From assembly GCF_007655135.1 (NCBI RefSeq), contig NC_045128.1, positions 24,584,811-24,648,810 of the forward strand: a stretch of DNA of 64,000 nt. Reading direction: 5' to 3'. Each line of letters opens with the position of its first letter. The stretch's first letter is position 1. The notes beneath the pieces are model-generated. The model was not told the origin of the DNA, ran no database searches, and saw nothing but the letters and a program-made list of their open reading frames with translations. Shown here one piece after another: positions 34,094 to 45,547 of this stretch. Position numbers and translations under genes: made by a program. The stretch is from Punica granatum (lineage: Eukaryota; Streptophyta; Magnoliopsida; Myrtales; Lythraceae).

Positions 34094-35690
34094 GGTTAAT
34101 CACTAAAAAGGCATCAACTTTACTTAAATTTTTAATTTTAGCACGACTTTTTGAAAATAGTATAGAAAGACACGACATTTCGTTTTAGTCTCAAATATAG
34201 CGTGCCATTGAATTTTCCGTCAATTTTAACGGTAGCGGTTGACTAGGTATTAATGGTGTCACGTGTCATAATATTATTATATAAGTGAAAATACAAATAT
34301 GTGGGGTCCACTTATCGTGCTAGATTTGAGACTGAAATGAAATACCGTTGTTTGCGGATTTTGACAGACCAGAGAAGGCAATTTTCAATTTTCCATTTTC
34401 TGGAGAACTTCTTTCTGGTCTAAACCTTATGGATTTTTTTAGGTAATGCCTCACACACAAAGATTTCGTGACAATAAAGAAAAACATGCAATTGCAAAGC
34501 AACTGAATGGAAATGAATTACGATTTTTAATAACAATATGGGAATTAAAATTGGAATATTAAAAGATAACATACTCGAAATAAAGTTACAGATAATGACC
34601 TACTCCGTTTTTCACCAATATAGGTAGTTTAGGCTCTAAAAAATCTTGACTCAAGTTGACCCAAGTTCATTAATTTGGAAGAATTGTAACCACGTTGAGA
34701 TGCTTGAACGTAAATGCCATGGGATGGTGACAACCTTTCCGAACAAGGATTGATGAAGTCGTGACCATATCGTTGAGGAATACTCCTACCGCCACAGACT
34801 TTAAACCTGAACCGTGGAGGGATAAGCCATGCCACTATAAATTCGGTTATCTAAATTACCCTACTCCTAAGATGAGAAGGAGGATGCTCCCGAGCTAAGC
34901 TAAGCTGCACTATGTCGATAGTTGTGTTTTGAGTTGTTGTTGTTATCCCAAGAGATCAACTGATATTTATAGGCCTCCAAACTCCCCTGGTTGTTATGCA
35001 GGTTGCTCTGAAGTGGAGATCGTGGGTAAAGTGGCTAAAGCGAACTTCCTTGTTGATTAAGGAAAGTTCTTGCGTGCTCTCCACTCCAAGTAAATCCGTT
35101 AGTAACCGTATGGGTCGTGTCTTCCACGCACATTTTCCAAACGATCTTAACCTTGAAGGTCGTGTCTTCACTTTTATCCACGCGGAATTTTCACCAAACC
35201 GTTCCTCTCCTACTCAGAATGATTCGGCCGAATATGTCATTCGGTCATTTTTCACTCATGGGTAATTCAATTGAGCATATCATTCGGTCCATATTCCAAA
35301 ACGCAACGTGTCATCTTTCTACGTTGGACGACACAATGAATTCGAGTCATGAACTTATTGGTTATTGTGAACAAGTTCATGACATTTATCTATTTACTCC
35401 AGTGACCCGAATGTACTGACCCAGTACTAGCCCATTAGATCCATGTCACGTGGCATGGGCTGGAAAACTAATTTCGTGCTGGCAACAGCCGTGCTAGATT
35501 TTAGATTAAAACGCAAGGTCGTGCATTTATATACTATTTTCGAAATGTCATACTAGAATTAGAAATTCAAGCAAAGGTCATGCTAAATTTGAGATTAAAA
35601 CGAAATATCATGCCTTTTTGTGCAATTTCTAAAAAGTTGTGCTAGAGTTAAAAATTCGTGTAATGATCGTACTTTTATACGGGATTAACC
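34094..35690. mobile_element. DNA transposon with long terminal inverted repeats (Mutator-like), about 1.6 kb
   Basis: Outer ends GGTTAATCACTAAAAAGG and, as reverse complement, GGTTAATCCCGTATAAAAG start arms of about 110-150 bp that share TTTAGCACGACTTTTT / CTAGCACAACTTTTTA and ATTTCGTTTTA-TCTCAAAT-TAGC. The interior (about 34,550-35,420) is unrelated DNA of mixed GC content without a transposase; it may be captured or a later insertion. The AT-rich flanks do not give a clear target duplication. Confidence 0.6.
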
Positions 35691-36399
35691 CTAATATATG
35701 TACATATACCCTACAACCTAAAAATTAACAAGGAACCATTATATTTATCTGATTTGAAGTACAAACAAAGTGGTACCATGCATAAATAAAACTCGAAAGA
35801 TACACATATATGAAAGCTCATTTTTAATTGTCGATGGACTGCGGATAATCTCAACTTATTCATTAAAAATAATCAAATTCAGGCATCAATTGACCCCGAT
35901 TAAACTGTGCGTTCCGTGAATTTTAGATATCTGTGCATACAACGAAAAACTTTGTCGGATGAATTATTGGGACCGATTTTGTCTGAAAAGAAAGTACGAA
36001 CGTGTCGGAAGAAATCGTCGAAGGAGGTCTCAGACCGCCGACATTTGTCTTTTCAGACCTCCAGGCTCCAGATCGGTGCCATTTGCAGCAAAGCCCCTGG
36101 CGGGAGTCTTAAAGGGCACACGCCGCCGTGCGCGTGGTGGAAAGGCAGAGAGAAATTCAACACGCGGCGAGATGTTGACGCTCTTTCCACGTCACTAGCC
36201 CAGGATCTTCAGTGGCAGCGCACTTTCCGTCCGGGCATTGATTGTAGCAGCGCCGGGTGCATGTACGCCCAACGTACTTCGTGACCTTGTGCCCCCATAC
36301 ACCCGGTGCACGGAACTGTTGGAAGGCTAAAGCCTTTCTAGGTCCTTTCTGTCACTATTCACTGTACGTGACGCTCTGTACTGAGACTATTGCTTTGTT
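35691..36399. other. Intergenic DNA with a GC-rich patch
   Basis: About 36,010-36,300 is GC-rich (GGGCACACGCCGCCGTGCGC) with overlapping chance ORFs in several frames. No known domain. Confidence 0.4.
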
Positions 36400-36730
36400 G
36401 TTTTTTTTATACAATACGTCCATTAACTCCGCTTCTTCTTTTTTTTCAATTCAATTATACAATTATTATTTTTATTTTATTTTTTAATTCAATAATAAAT
36501 TATCTCACATATTTTTATTAATAATTATTATAATTAATTTTTAATATTAATTTATTTTAACTATTCATTATATTTCCTTCAATTCAATAACAAATCGTTA
36601 TTTTTTATCGTCTTCTTCAATTTAATAATAAATTCTCTCACATACTTTTATAATTATAATTTTTTTTAATAATAAATTTCTTAAACTACTTTCGTAGTAT
36701 AATCATACTCACCGTTACCAAATGCCACCT
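36400..36730. mobile_element. AT-rich MITE-like fragment
   Basis: Repeated blocks (TCAATAATAAATTATCTCACATA and a second version 180 bp on) and an end GTTACCAAATGCC resemble the reverse complement of the GTTTGGTA MITE family at 28.0 and 37.6 kb. Confidence 0.35.
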
Positions 36731-37437
36731 ACATTACTATCACAACTTAGATCCATTTGCCGAGCTAACCGTCGGTTGACAGATAAATAAAATGTTCTAC
36801 TATCGATTACAACAGACTAATCCGTATCAATAATCCAGAGGATACTGACAGGATTTCAGCTAACGATTGACTGAATTCATCGCAAACGTGACAAATCGAG
36901 CGCACAAAATAATTTGTACTGGCTGCGCGAGCTCCATCGAACCATCTATCCACTTGGGCAGATAATGGGGCTCCTATAGTTTGGGGTGCCATATTTTGAC
37001 TGCCACCTTTGTGATAGAATCAGCAGTTAATGGCGTTGCTGTTGATTAGTACGGAACCCACTATTCAAAAAGTGCATAAAAAAAGATTGAGATTGTGGTC
37101 AGCACAAATGGAACACTTCCTTTGCTATCCTAATTAGACTACGGAAGTTCGAATGATTTCATAAAAATTCCCATCTTCAAGGCTCCAATAGATATTTATA
37201 TAATGAGGATATGCAAGTTCATAGGCAGTTATGTTCCCTTCGGCCGGTCATATTCTTTCAAGGAATAGCCATGTCTTTCAATTTGCCTTCAAAACTATGC
37301 ATGTGTTTGTCTTAATCGAATCAAATAAGTGTTTTAAAATAAGTTAGACTCTGATTATAAGAGAAAATGCATGGAAAAAAGAGAAAAAAATGATAGATGA
37401 TGGTGTAAAATCATTATCGAAAATCACTAATGAGTAA
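36731..37437. other. Intergenic DNA
   Basis: No supported gene or repeat. Confidence 0.45.
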
Positions 37438-38772
37438 GGGTGTATTTGATAATACAAACTAAGTGCTTAAATTAAATTTTTAACACTTAATTTCATCCAT
37501 TTTGTTTAATAAACACAAAAAAAATTACTTAACTTAATAATTTAGGTCGAAAAAACACTGAATGATTACATAGCGTTTGGTAATAGAGTAGAGTTTAATT
37601 TCACTCCACTCCAAATATTTATATAAATTTTTAAGTGAGATTGTAATAATGGTTAAAAAAAGTATGTGTAAGAATTTATTATTCAATTGAGTAAGAAAAT
37701 AAAAAAAATGATTATATTGTTAAATTGTTGAAAAAGTAATGAATAGTTGAGAGAATTTAGTTTTAAAATTTTGAATTAAATGGTAGTTAAGAAAAAATAT
37801 GTGAAAGAATTTACTTTTATATTGAAGAATAAGATAAAAAAAAAGTAATGATTGTGTTATTAAATTGAAGATAAAGTAAAGTAAAGTATAGTGGAGTTAA
37901 GCGGAATATTACTAAACTCCACAACCAAACATATTATGTAAGTGAGGACCTACTTAATAATTAAACGCTTAATGGCTGATTCACTCAGATGAAGGGCATT
38001 TTTTGTAACCCTAAAGTTTTCAATTCCAATTTGGTCCCATTTTCGGATTTTTCCTCAGAAAGTTAGAGAGAGATAGAAGAGGAGAGGGGAGTAGAAGGGC
38101 GAGCCTAGGGCGAAGTCGTCGGCCACCACAAAGGTCGCTAGCGATCTCACCGTGGGCGGTGGAAGATAGAGAGAGGAGATTCCAAGCGGTGGAGGCTACA
38201 ATCCTAGCCACCACCGCCCAATGTCACCGGCGAACTCACTGTGGGTAGTGGCGGCCGGTGTCGAGGCTATCACCACTAGGAATATCCCCTATCTCTCTCT
38301 CTCTCTCTTCGATTGCCAAGACAAGGTCACTGGCGATGGCTGATGGTGCCGGCGACCTTGTCTGGGGTGGTTGTGGTCGAAGCTAGAACCAAAGCCCCAT
38401 TATCCCTATCCGTCAACTTCAAATTTGCTGCCCTTTTGTTTTATTCCAAAAAAATACAAAAAAGATGGGCAAAAGTGTAAAAAAAGAAAATCTTAGTGGC
38501 GTTACGTAAATATAGTATAAAATAATTTGGAGTTTTAGCTCTTAATACTTTTTTCTCCCACCAAACAAAATTTACTTAGTGTATTACGCATTAAATTTTA
38601 AGTTCAAACACACACACATTGACGAGAAATAACAGTCTTTCACTTATTAGCGCTCTTAACCCCTAACAAAATATCTTCTCATCCTTATATCATTCTTCCC
38701 TTCTTCTTAAACATTTTTTTTCATAACTAATTAAATCCTTAATTTGTGAGCTCTTAATTTATCAAACGCCGC
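37438..38772. mobile_element. Large foldback element with a GC-rich core, carrying a nested MITE
   Basis: The left end GGTGTATTTGATAATAC and, as reverse complement, the right end GGCGGCGTTTGATAAATTAAG form weak terminal repeats. AAGTGCTTAA/CACTTAATTTC blocks and GTGAGGACCTACTTAAT are shared with the element at 54 kb. The core (about 38,040-38,410) is GC-rich with GGCGGTGG/CCACCACCGCC motifs. The MITE at 37573-37932 has inserted in its left half. Confidence 0.5.
37573..37932. mobile_element. Nested hAT-like MITE (GTTTGGTA family)
   Basis: 360 bp. Ends are GCGTTTGGTAATAGAG and, as reverse complement, ATGTTTGGTTGTGGAG. The 8-bp flanks ATTACATA (37565-37572) and ATTATGTA (37933-37940) agree at 6 of 8 positions. 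AT-rich interior with AAAGTAATGATTGT blocks; no transposase. Confidence 0.55.
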
Positions 38773-40512
38773 CAAAATTCAATATTAAACTATTTTTTAT
38801 CTTATAAATCGTTCAAAATTTTTTCGGTCTCTAAAACTTTGAATAAGAATCCATCTACAACTCATAGCATATGATATTTTTTCAATTACAAAATGAGGTT
38901 CATGGAACTCATTTAAGAAAATGGAAAAGAAACCTAAATAAGGGCATGGTTATTAGGCCAAAGTATGCCTCCTTTGAATAACCGAAAAAAAAATAAAAAT
39001 AAAGGAGTACTGGTAGTCGAGTATTGATGATGATTTTGCCATCTCATCATCAAGATCGAGTAAAGTTGAAGGCAAGCTTCACTTATCAAGATAAGCTGAG
39101 CTGGAGAGAAAAGATTCAAAAACAAATCGATTTTCTTTCAAATCAGTCTTATCAATTTGAAAAATTGAGTACTCGATATTAAAAAGAATCATTAACCTTT
39201 CTTTTTGATTAAATCATTTAATCTTTTTGAATAAAGAAAAAGAATTTCATTTTTTTTAATTACAAATGAGACCCCTGGAGGGATAGATATGAAAAAGAAA
39301 ATAAAGGAATACATGGAATTTCACTTATGAGAATCAACCTCAAATCTTTTGATTTCCAGTTAAGGACAATGTGACTGCCCCAAATCACCTCTCTTAAGAG
39401 AAATAATAGTGTTCCTCAGAATTCTCATTCTAAATAAAACAAACAGTTTTGACGGCATTTTCCCAGTGGACAAATCTGTGATCATCCCCCAAATTACTCC
39501 CACCTCATCCTCAATACTATTCCTGTATATGAGTAGAATTACAATTAATAATTAACACAATGAAAGTGACATGACAAACAATATGCATGCCGGAAACTAA
39601 TTAATTTCTTTGTCGGGCATCCAATTTCAGTTTTAATACGTAAATGCATGCCCCCCAAAAAAGAACATTACCCCAAAAGAAGGAATTTTCTTTTCTTTTC
39701 TTCTTTTTTCCCTACCATCCCCTGTGATCGTCATTTCGATTCTTTGTTTTTTTCCCCCCTTTTGTTGGGTCAATGATAAATTCGAAGTTTCACTAATAAG
39801 GGATTTGACCTCTTTCTACCGGTAAAGTAAAGATTAAACAACCAATTTTGCACGGAAAAATTGTTTAATGTGCCAACCTTACTATTACTTCATCATGAAA
39901 ACCGCATGGTTCATGAACCTATCCTTGATCTTCATAGACATCTTTCGATCATCTCGACTTTGGAAAGGAAAATTTTCTTTTCCGAAAGGGCAGTGTTAAT
40001 GTGATTGCCCCGTGTTCAAGTAATATAAAATTATAGTTCATTCGTGCCAATACATGGCCAAATATCTTCGACGCTCATCTACACATGTTTTTCTTTCCAC
40101 GTTACAAGGAAGGCTCGTGGGTCTAATATAAAAAAATATAATACTTAATAAAGGGGCACGGCATGCCCACTATGAAAATTGAACTTGAAATTTCTAGACT
40201 ACCAGGCGATGACGTGTGCTACTACACAACTCTCATTTCTTGTAAACAATTCCCATTGGCTTATAAGCTGAACTCATATCCGACCCAAAAGTTTGAGCTG
40301 ATATATTATAGTATTCAATCTCTTATAAACTCATGGATTTCTCATTAATATTCCATACTTCTATTTTCGTGCTCAAGCAAGGGGGACAAACTAACTATGA
40401 GTTACACGCCCGAGTTTGAACAACTAGACATACTAGCCATCCACACTTGGGTTTGAACTAAGACGAGGCGCACTTTTGACTCTCTCAGAACTGGATTTGG
40501 CGTGGTGTATAC
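38773..40512. other. AT-rich intergenic DNA
   Basis: No supported gene. The longest frames are about 60 codons without motifs. Confidence 0.5.
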
Positions 40513-40797
40513 TAAAGAAAATCAAATATAATATGAGGGGAGAGAAAGGAAATATCGAAACGTGGTGGCAGGGGGCGAAAGCCACAGGAGTTTATTATTT
40601 AGACTGACTCACTAGAATTACTAGCCTATTTATAGGCTAAGATAGCAATCGGACTATGAAAGAAATAATATCAAAATACTATCATAAAATCTAAATGAGA
40701 TACTAGTAAATCATAATTATACCAATTAACCTAATTGATTGATACAATCTTATTCAAATGTTATATTTCCTAATATGATAAACTAATATCTCCAATA

Positions 40798-41070
40798 CTC
40801 TCTCTCAAGATGAACATGGAGTGCAACAGACTGTTCCTCTTGCACATGATTTTAATCTCCATAATTTCATGATCTGCAATCGAACAATAACTTTCATCTA
40901 CAACCAAATTTTGCAGCGATGATAAAAAAGGAGTTTCTTTTGACTCCAACAAAAGCTCTCCACTCTTTCTGTAGACAGAAGCGATATGCGTGATCGATGC
41001 ACGCTCTTCAAATGCCGACTTCAATTGGTGGTTGCAGCGGGATTGTCCTAATCGACCTACTCTGACACCA
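40798..41070 (-). other. Internal region of the TRIM with a small ORF
   Basis: A minus-strand frame (41024 down to 40770, up to 84 codons) covers most of the 273-bp interior and runs into the 3' LTR. It begins KSAFEERASITHIASVYRK and resembles no retroelement protein I know. It may be captured host sequence or chance. Confidence 0.35.
41057..41070 (-). promoter_or_regulatory. Primer-binding site of the TRIM
   Basis: TGGTGTCAGAGTAG on the minus strand, immediately next to the 5' LTR edge; one or two changes from the initiator-Met tRNA complement. Confidence 0.75.
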
Positions 41071-41376
41071 TGAAGAAAATGAAATATAATATGAGAGGAG
41101 AGAAAGGAGATTTCGAAACGTGATGGCCAGAGGCTAAAGCCACGAGAGTTTATTATTTAGTCTGATTCACTGACTCATTGAATACATAGAATTACCAACC
41201 TATTTATAGGCTCATAAAGTAATCGGACTAAGAAAGAAATAATATCAAAATACTATCATAAAATATAAACGTGATCCTAATAAATTCTAATAATACCAAT
41301 TAACTTAATTGATCGATACAATCTTATTCAAATGTTATATTTCCTACTATGATAAACTAATATCTCCAATATATAC

Positions 41377-41649
41377 CACATGTGAGCCCACAAAAGCATA
41401 TGGATGCATAGCCCGCTTTGATGTCATGCAAAACTTGTACTAGGCCTATAAGCTATTGAACTCGTCTCCACCCTAAAGTTTAAGCCGATAGGTTGTACCT
41501 AATTTCTTACAAATCCAAAGATTTATTTTCAATATTCCGATGTGATAACTCTCAACACCTCTTAAGTTCAAGTCAATGTCAAGAATCGTCATTGCCCTAA
41601 CCCTTCCTTATTCTAACACCCAGATTTAAGTGGAAGCATATTTCCATGT
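41377..41649. other. Short intergenic stretch
   Basis: Nothing recognisable. Confidence 0.4.
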
Positions 41650-44282
41650 TCCAACCCGACTTTTTACAGTCTCGTCCCGCATCCCGGGACTAGGTATAAC
41701 CATTCCCGACTTAAAGGTGCTAAGACTTTTACATTTTTGTTATGTTTATGGAGTTATAAGGGGTTTTGAGCATGTTTTACTTTCAAGTTTTAATTTTTAT
41801 GTAACTTCCATGTTATGCTTTCCCGATTTGAGTTGTTTCCCGAATTTTTATGCTTTCCCACATTCATGGAGTCGGTATTGTTTTATCGATTCCATAAATA
41901 ACGTGTTTGTGCATGTTTGTATGCTTGAATGCATTTTCCAAACTCTTGGCAGTATCGGCTTTGTTAAATATGTGTTATCTACCGTGTTTAAGGTTTGAGC
42001 ATGTGAGAAATAGTCGAAATCAGGTTAAAGAGAACGCTTGAAACCCGAAACGGGTCAAGGAAACTCACGGCTATTCCCAAGAGGAAAGAGCCGAGAGTTC
42101 TTTGACCTCATTCGGGTCAAGGACGGTCTCTTTACCTCGATGAAATCCATTTTTCGGATTTTGTGTGCATTGCAATTTCAATATCGTCAAAAATTCCGCA
42201 TGCTAACAACTTTAAAACATTGTTTTTAAAGCAAAATGTATGGATTCATATATCGGTTACTCTTTCGGGGCCATTTTGGTTCCGAGGGTATTTTGGTCAT
42301 TTTGACCAAATTATTCTCGACCTTCCTGGACCCGTCTTGGTCGCCGTGTCATGAATTTTTTTCATTGAATTAAGCTTTTCGGGTATTCAGACTTCATTCA
42401 GTGGATCAATTCATGATCTGTCTGATTGTTTGTAACCCGCACATTTGTTGCATTCGGCATTTAATTTTAAGTTGTAATCCACAAACGGGTTAAGCGGGAC
42501 GCTCACATGATTAAACCCATTTCACACTGATAACTCTTGCATGAATTGGCATTATTAACTGATGACTCGCGTCGATGAGTTGTCAACTGATATTAATGCC
42601 CTTATCAAAACTTATCCATTTCAAAACCCGAAATACGCAGTCCGATGTAGCATGGACATCTAGAAAGGACTTGTGGTCTCAACTTTAGTTTTCACCTGAT
42701 TTCTAGTAACTCAGGTTATGATACATAAGATCTTTCTAGATCACTTCCGATTAGATCGACCGTTTCCTTGGCTTTTTCGGGGTTCTTGCATAACCCTGGA
42801 TGATCCAGGGAATTGGTCGACACTGGTTACAGACCGAGGTGGCCCGCACTGCGATGTTTCCATTTTCTGAAAATAATTTTCAAATAAAGAGCAAAATCGT
42901 CTTTTCACAATTTAGCGACACTCCTAATGTTAGCTTGACAGGAACACTGCGATATCAGGATAATAACAGGCTACCTGTTCAGGTGCAGGTTCATCTGCAA
43001 AACCTTTTCTTATCCACTGATGAGTTTATGTCATCCTATCGCAGACTCGGGTAACTAGAACGGTTATCTCTATCACAAAACATGCAAAACACCTATTAAC
43101 CTTTCACTCGACCTAACCAAACACTAATTAATGGTTAGGCAGAACTCTAGGTTCCAAATCTAGAGTCAAAACGCGAGTTTGGCTAATTCAGTGGAATTTT
43201 AGCGTCACAATACAGAACAACTGTAAAAGCAATCCACACACACGAGATTTGACTATATTTGTCAAGTTCTCAAAGTAAAGCCGAATGCAAAACGTTTTGC
43301 ACGATTGCTTGTTTAGCATATGTCATTTGCTTGCAAAATACCATTGGGTTAATAACTTGTTAATCCACATAAACTCGGCAATAACAAACACATTGTCTGC
43401 AATCTGCATGCTATTTGTTATTTTTCGGCTCTTATTTGTCCATGCGACTCGAGCCCGACCCATAGGACACATTGCACTTGGGGTTCAACGCCCTAACCAT
43501 CGATCGCATGGTCCAACGCCCTATTCACTGACAGCGCATGTTGAATTTTAGTTTTTCGGTTTTTCCCTGAACTCACGGTGAATCGGAGCGGAATAATAAC
43601 CGAACGCAAACTGACTGGGATTCGATCATTTGCTATTTGTAATTTGTTGTATTTTGAGAGCATTGTAATGATTTTATTTTGTACATTTATTTCTGTAAGA
43701 ATCCCGGTCGATGAGCGAACGGTCCGAGAGTCGAATCAATTGAATCGGTCCAATGCTTGCCCAGACAAGAGTAATCCCAAGATTTCGCGGTTTCAGTTCA
43801 CATAGGAATTCAAACATCATAGTTTGATGAACTATAATGCAAGATTATGAACTGATCTCCCGACACACGGGTCTATTTCTCTCTCGGCTTTTCAACCGAC
43901 ATAGTTTAGTTCACCGAATTTCCGGTGTCAAAACGTGCGAGTCTAGCGCAACTTAATTCACGCGGTAATTAATTAAAACATGCAAGCCTAGCAAGCTAGA
44001 GTACCGAAAGGGCGTGCGGGATATAGGCCCGCACGTAACATGAACCCCCGAACACGGACTTTCCAATTCCGCATAGACCAATGCCTTAGCAAAACTAGGT
44101 GTTCCATATCCCTAGACCCGGGTAACTTATCGGCCCTCGACCTTTGGGTCGTAAAATGATAAGTGACGACTCATTCTCACGCGTGTCCGTAACGCATTCC
44201 GAGGAAGGTGGACACTCCAAAGCCGCTCGATCCAAAAACGCGCATGCAGGCCCTAACGAGAGTCCACATTCGAGTCCGTACA
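41650..44282 (+). mobile_element. LTR of family A, copy A3 (truncated, inverted)
   Basis: The reverse complement matches A4 from 45,548 to about 48,310. The right edge is TGTACGGACTC read on the minus strand (44282). The U3 end is missing, as in A2 but at a slightly different place. It holds the shared leader hairpin at 42062-42100. It is the only family A copy in this orientation and faces A4 across 1.27 kb. Confidence 0.72.
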
Positions 44283-45547
44283 AATATTACTATGAATTTT
44301 TTCTCTCTGAATTTCGCTTCAAGAGTTTTTTTTTTCCTTTCAACTAGTACTTTAAATACTACTTGTTGATAAGAAACAAGTAGATAGTCAATTGTAGTGA
44401 TTAAGGACAAACCTGGGGAGGGCAAGTTGACAGCATGACAGGACATAGTTTTACAAAACGAAAATTTGTTTGTGTAGGGACTAGAATTGATGTCATGTTG
44501 ATTTACGACCAAGAGTTATCGAGACACAATTCGGTACAAGCGTGAGGACCTACAATGGCAAGAAAGGATGTACACACCATGTGTTTGAGAAAGTTTATAT
44601 CAAAAGAATTCGATATTGTTGTAGGGCCGGTTTCTCTCCTATGTGAAAAATGGGTCAAGGTTCATGTGGATTAAAACCGACATGAATGATAGCAAATTTA
44701 GAGCCCGTAATCTTTCGGAAAGCACCCGCTATAAAAGGAGCCAAGGAATCAAATTAGGTTCTTGGGGGACATGATTACAGTCTTCTTACAGAAGAAACAA
44801 GGAGAGATGCCTGCTACCTAGGGTTTCATGTTGCAGAAGAAAACAGAGAGATGCCTGCAGCATGGGGTTTCTTGTTGCATAAGAATAACGGAGATCGACA
44901 CATATCGGCGAAGATCGGGGCATTTGTTAGGTGTGAATCTGCACGCGCAGTTCGAACATATCGATGTTTGGATCGAGCTAAAAATTTGAGGAGAGGTTTC
45001 AAAATTTTGTTCTTCAATCTGAATAGAGCAAATTGGTTTTGGAGTTTCATAGCCTGCGTTTTCAACCTTGTCATTGGATCCCATGTTTTTGTGATATTTC
45101 TCAAATCAAGTTCTAATCTTTGGGGATTAGTTGAAGTTGTCAAGAAGTTTATTTGAAGAAGATCAGTTGAGTTGAATGGTTGGTGCATGCCTTTAGTCTG
45201 TGATGGTTAGAGAAGAAATTGTTGATATAATTTCAACCTCGTAAGTACACAAGTCGCAACAAGAATATAGTAGTGAATCAAGTATTGTCTCGCATAGATT
45301 ATTCCTAAAAATTTCTACTCACAAGCAAAATATCATAATCTAACCAGAGTCAAGCAATCGATTAATAGGTGATGAATTCGATAAAATAAAACAAAAAACT
45401 GTAGTATAAAATCGAAAATTCAATCAATACAACTATTTAGGACTATGATATTTTTTCTTAGCACTTGACTAATTCAATTAATTCTCCCTATCCCCTATAT
45501 TTTTATGGTTATCCAATTAGTGCAGAATCATTAAGAACCAACCCTAC
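44283..45547. other. Spacer between inverted LTRs: part of an older unclassified repeat
   Basis: GCTATAAAAGGAGCC at about 44,729 looks like a promoter TATA box. A 45-bp imperfect tandem duplication lies at 44789-44877. TTTCAACCTCGTAAGTACACAAGTCG at about 45,228 resembles a sequence common in the untranslated parts of plant gypsy elements. It probably continues after A4, at 50,878, so A4 is nested in it. No credible ORF. Confidence 0.4.
44789..44877. repeat. Tandem duplication, about 45-bp unit, two copies
   Basis: Two copies of a CAGAAGAAA...GAGAGATGCCTGC...GGGTTTC-TGTTG unit with a few differences. Confidence 0.75.

Larger units (their letters stand above)
40513..41371 (-). mobile_element. 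Complete TRIM (miniature LTR retrotransposon)
   Basis: Direct repeats 40513-40797 (285 bp) and 41071-41371 (301 bp) flank only 273 bp. A perfect 5-bp target duplication, TATAC, lies at 40508-40512 and 41372-41376. Read on the minus strand, the right copy is the 5' LTR. Directly after it comes TGGTGTCAGAGTAGG, close to the usual initiator-Met tRNA primer site (TGGTATCAGAGC). A purine tract (CTTGAGAGAGAG) precedes the 3' LTR. The order LTR-PBS-PPT-LTR is therefore complete, with no gag or pol, so it needs an autonomous copia-type partner. Both outer LTR termini have drifted from TG..CA (for example TATTGG). Confidence 0.92.

Noticed and set aside
35907..36284. Overlapping ORFs in a GC-rich patch (125 and 79 codons)
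   Set aside because: Several frames are open at once, as expected from composition; no conserved motif.
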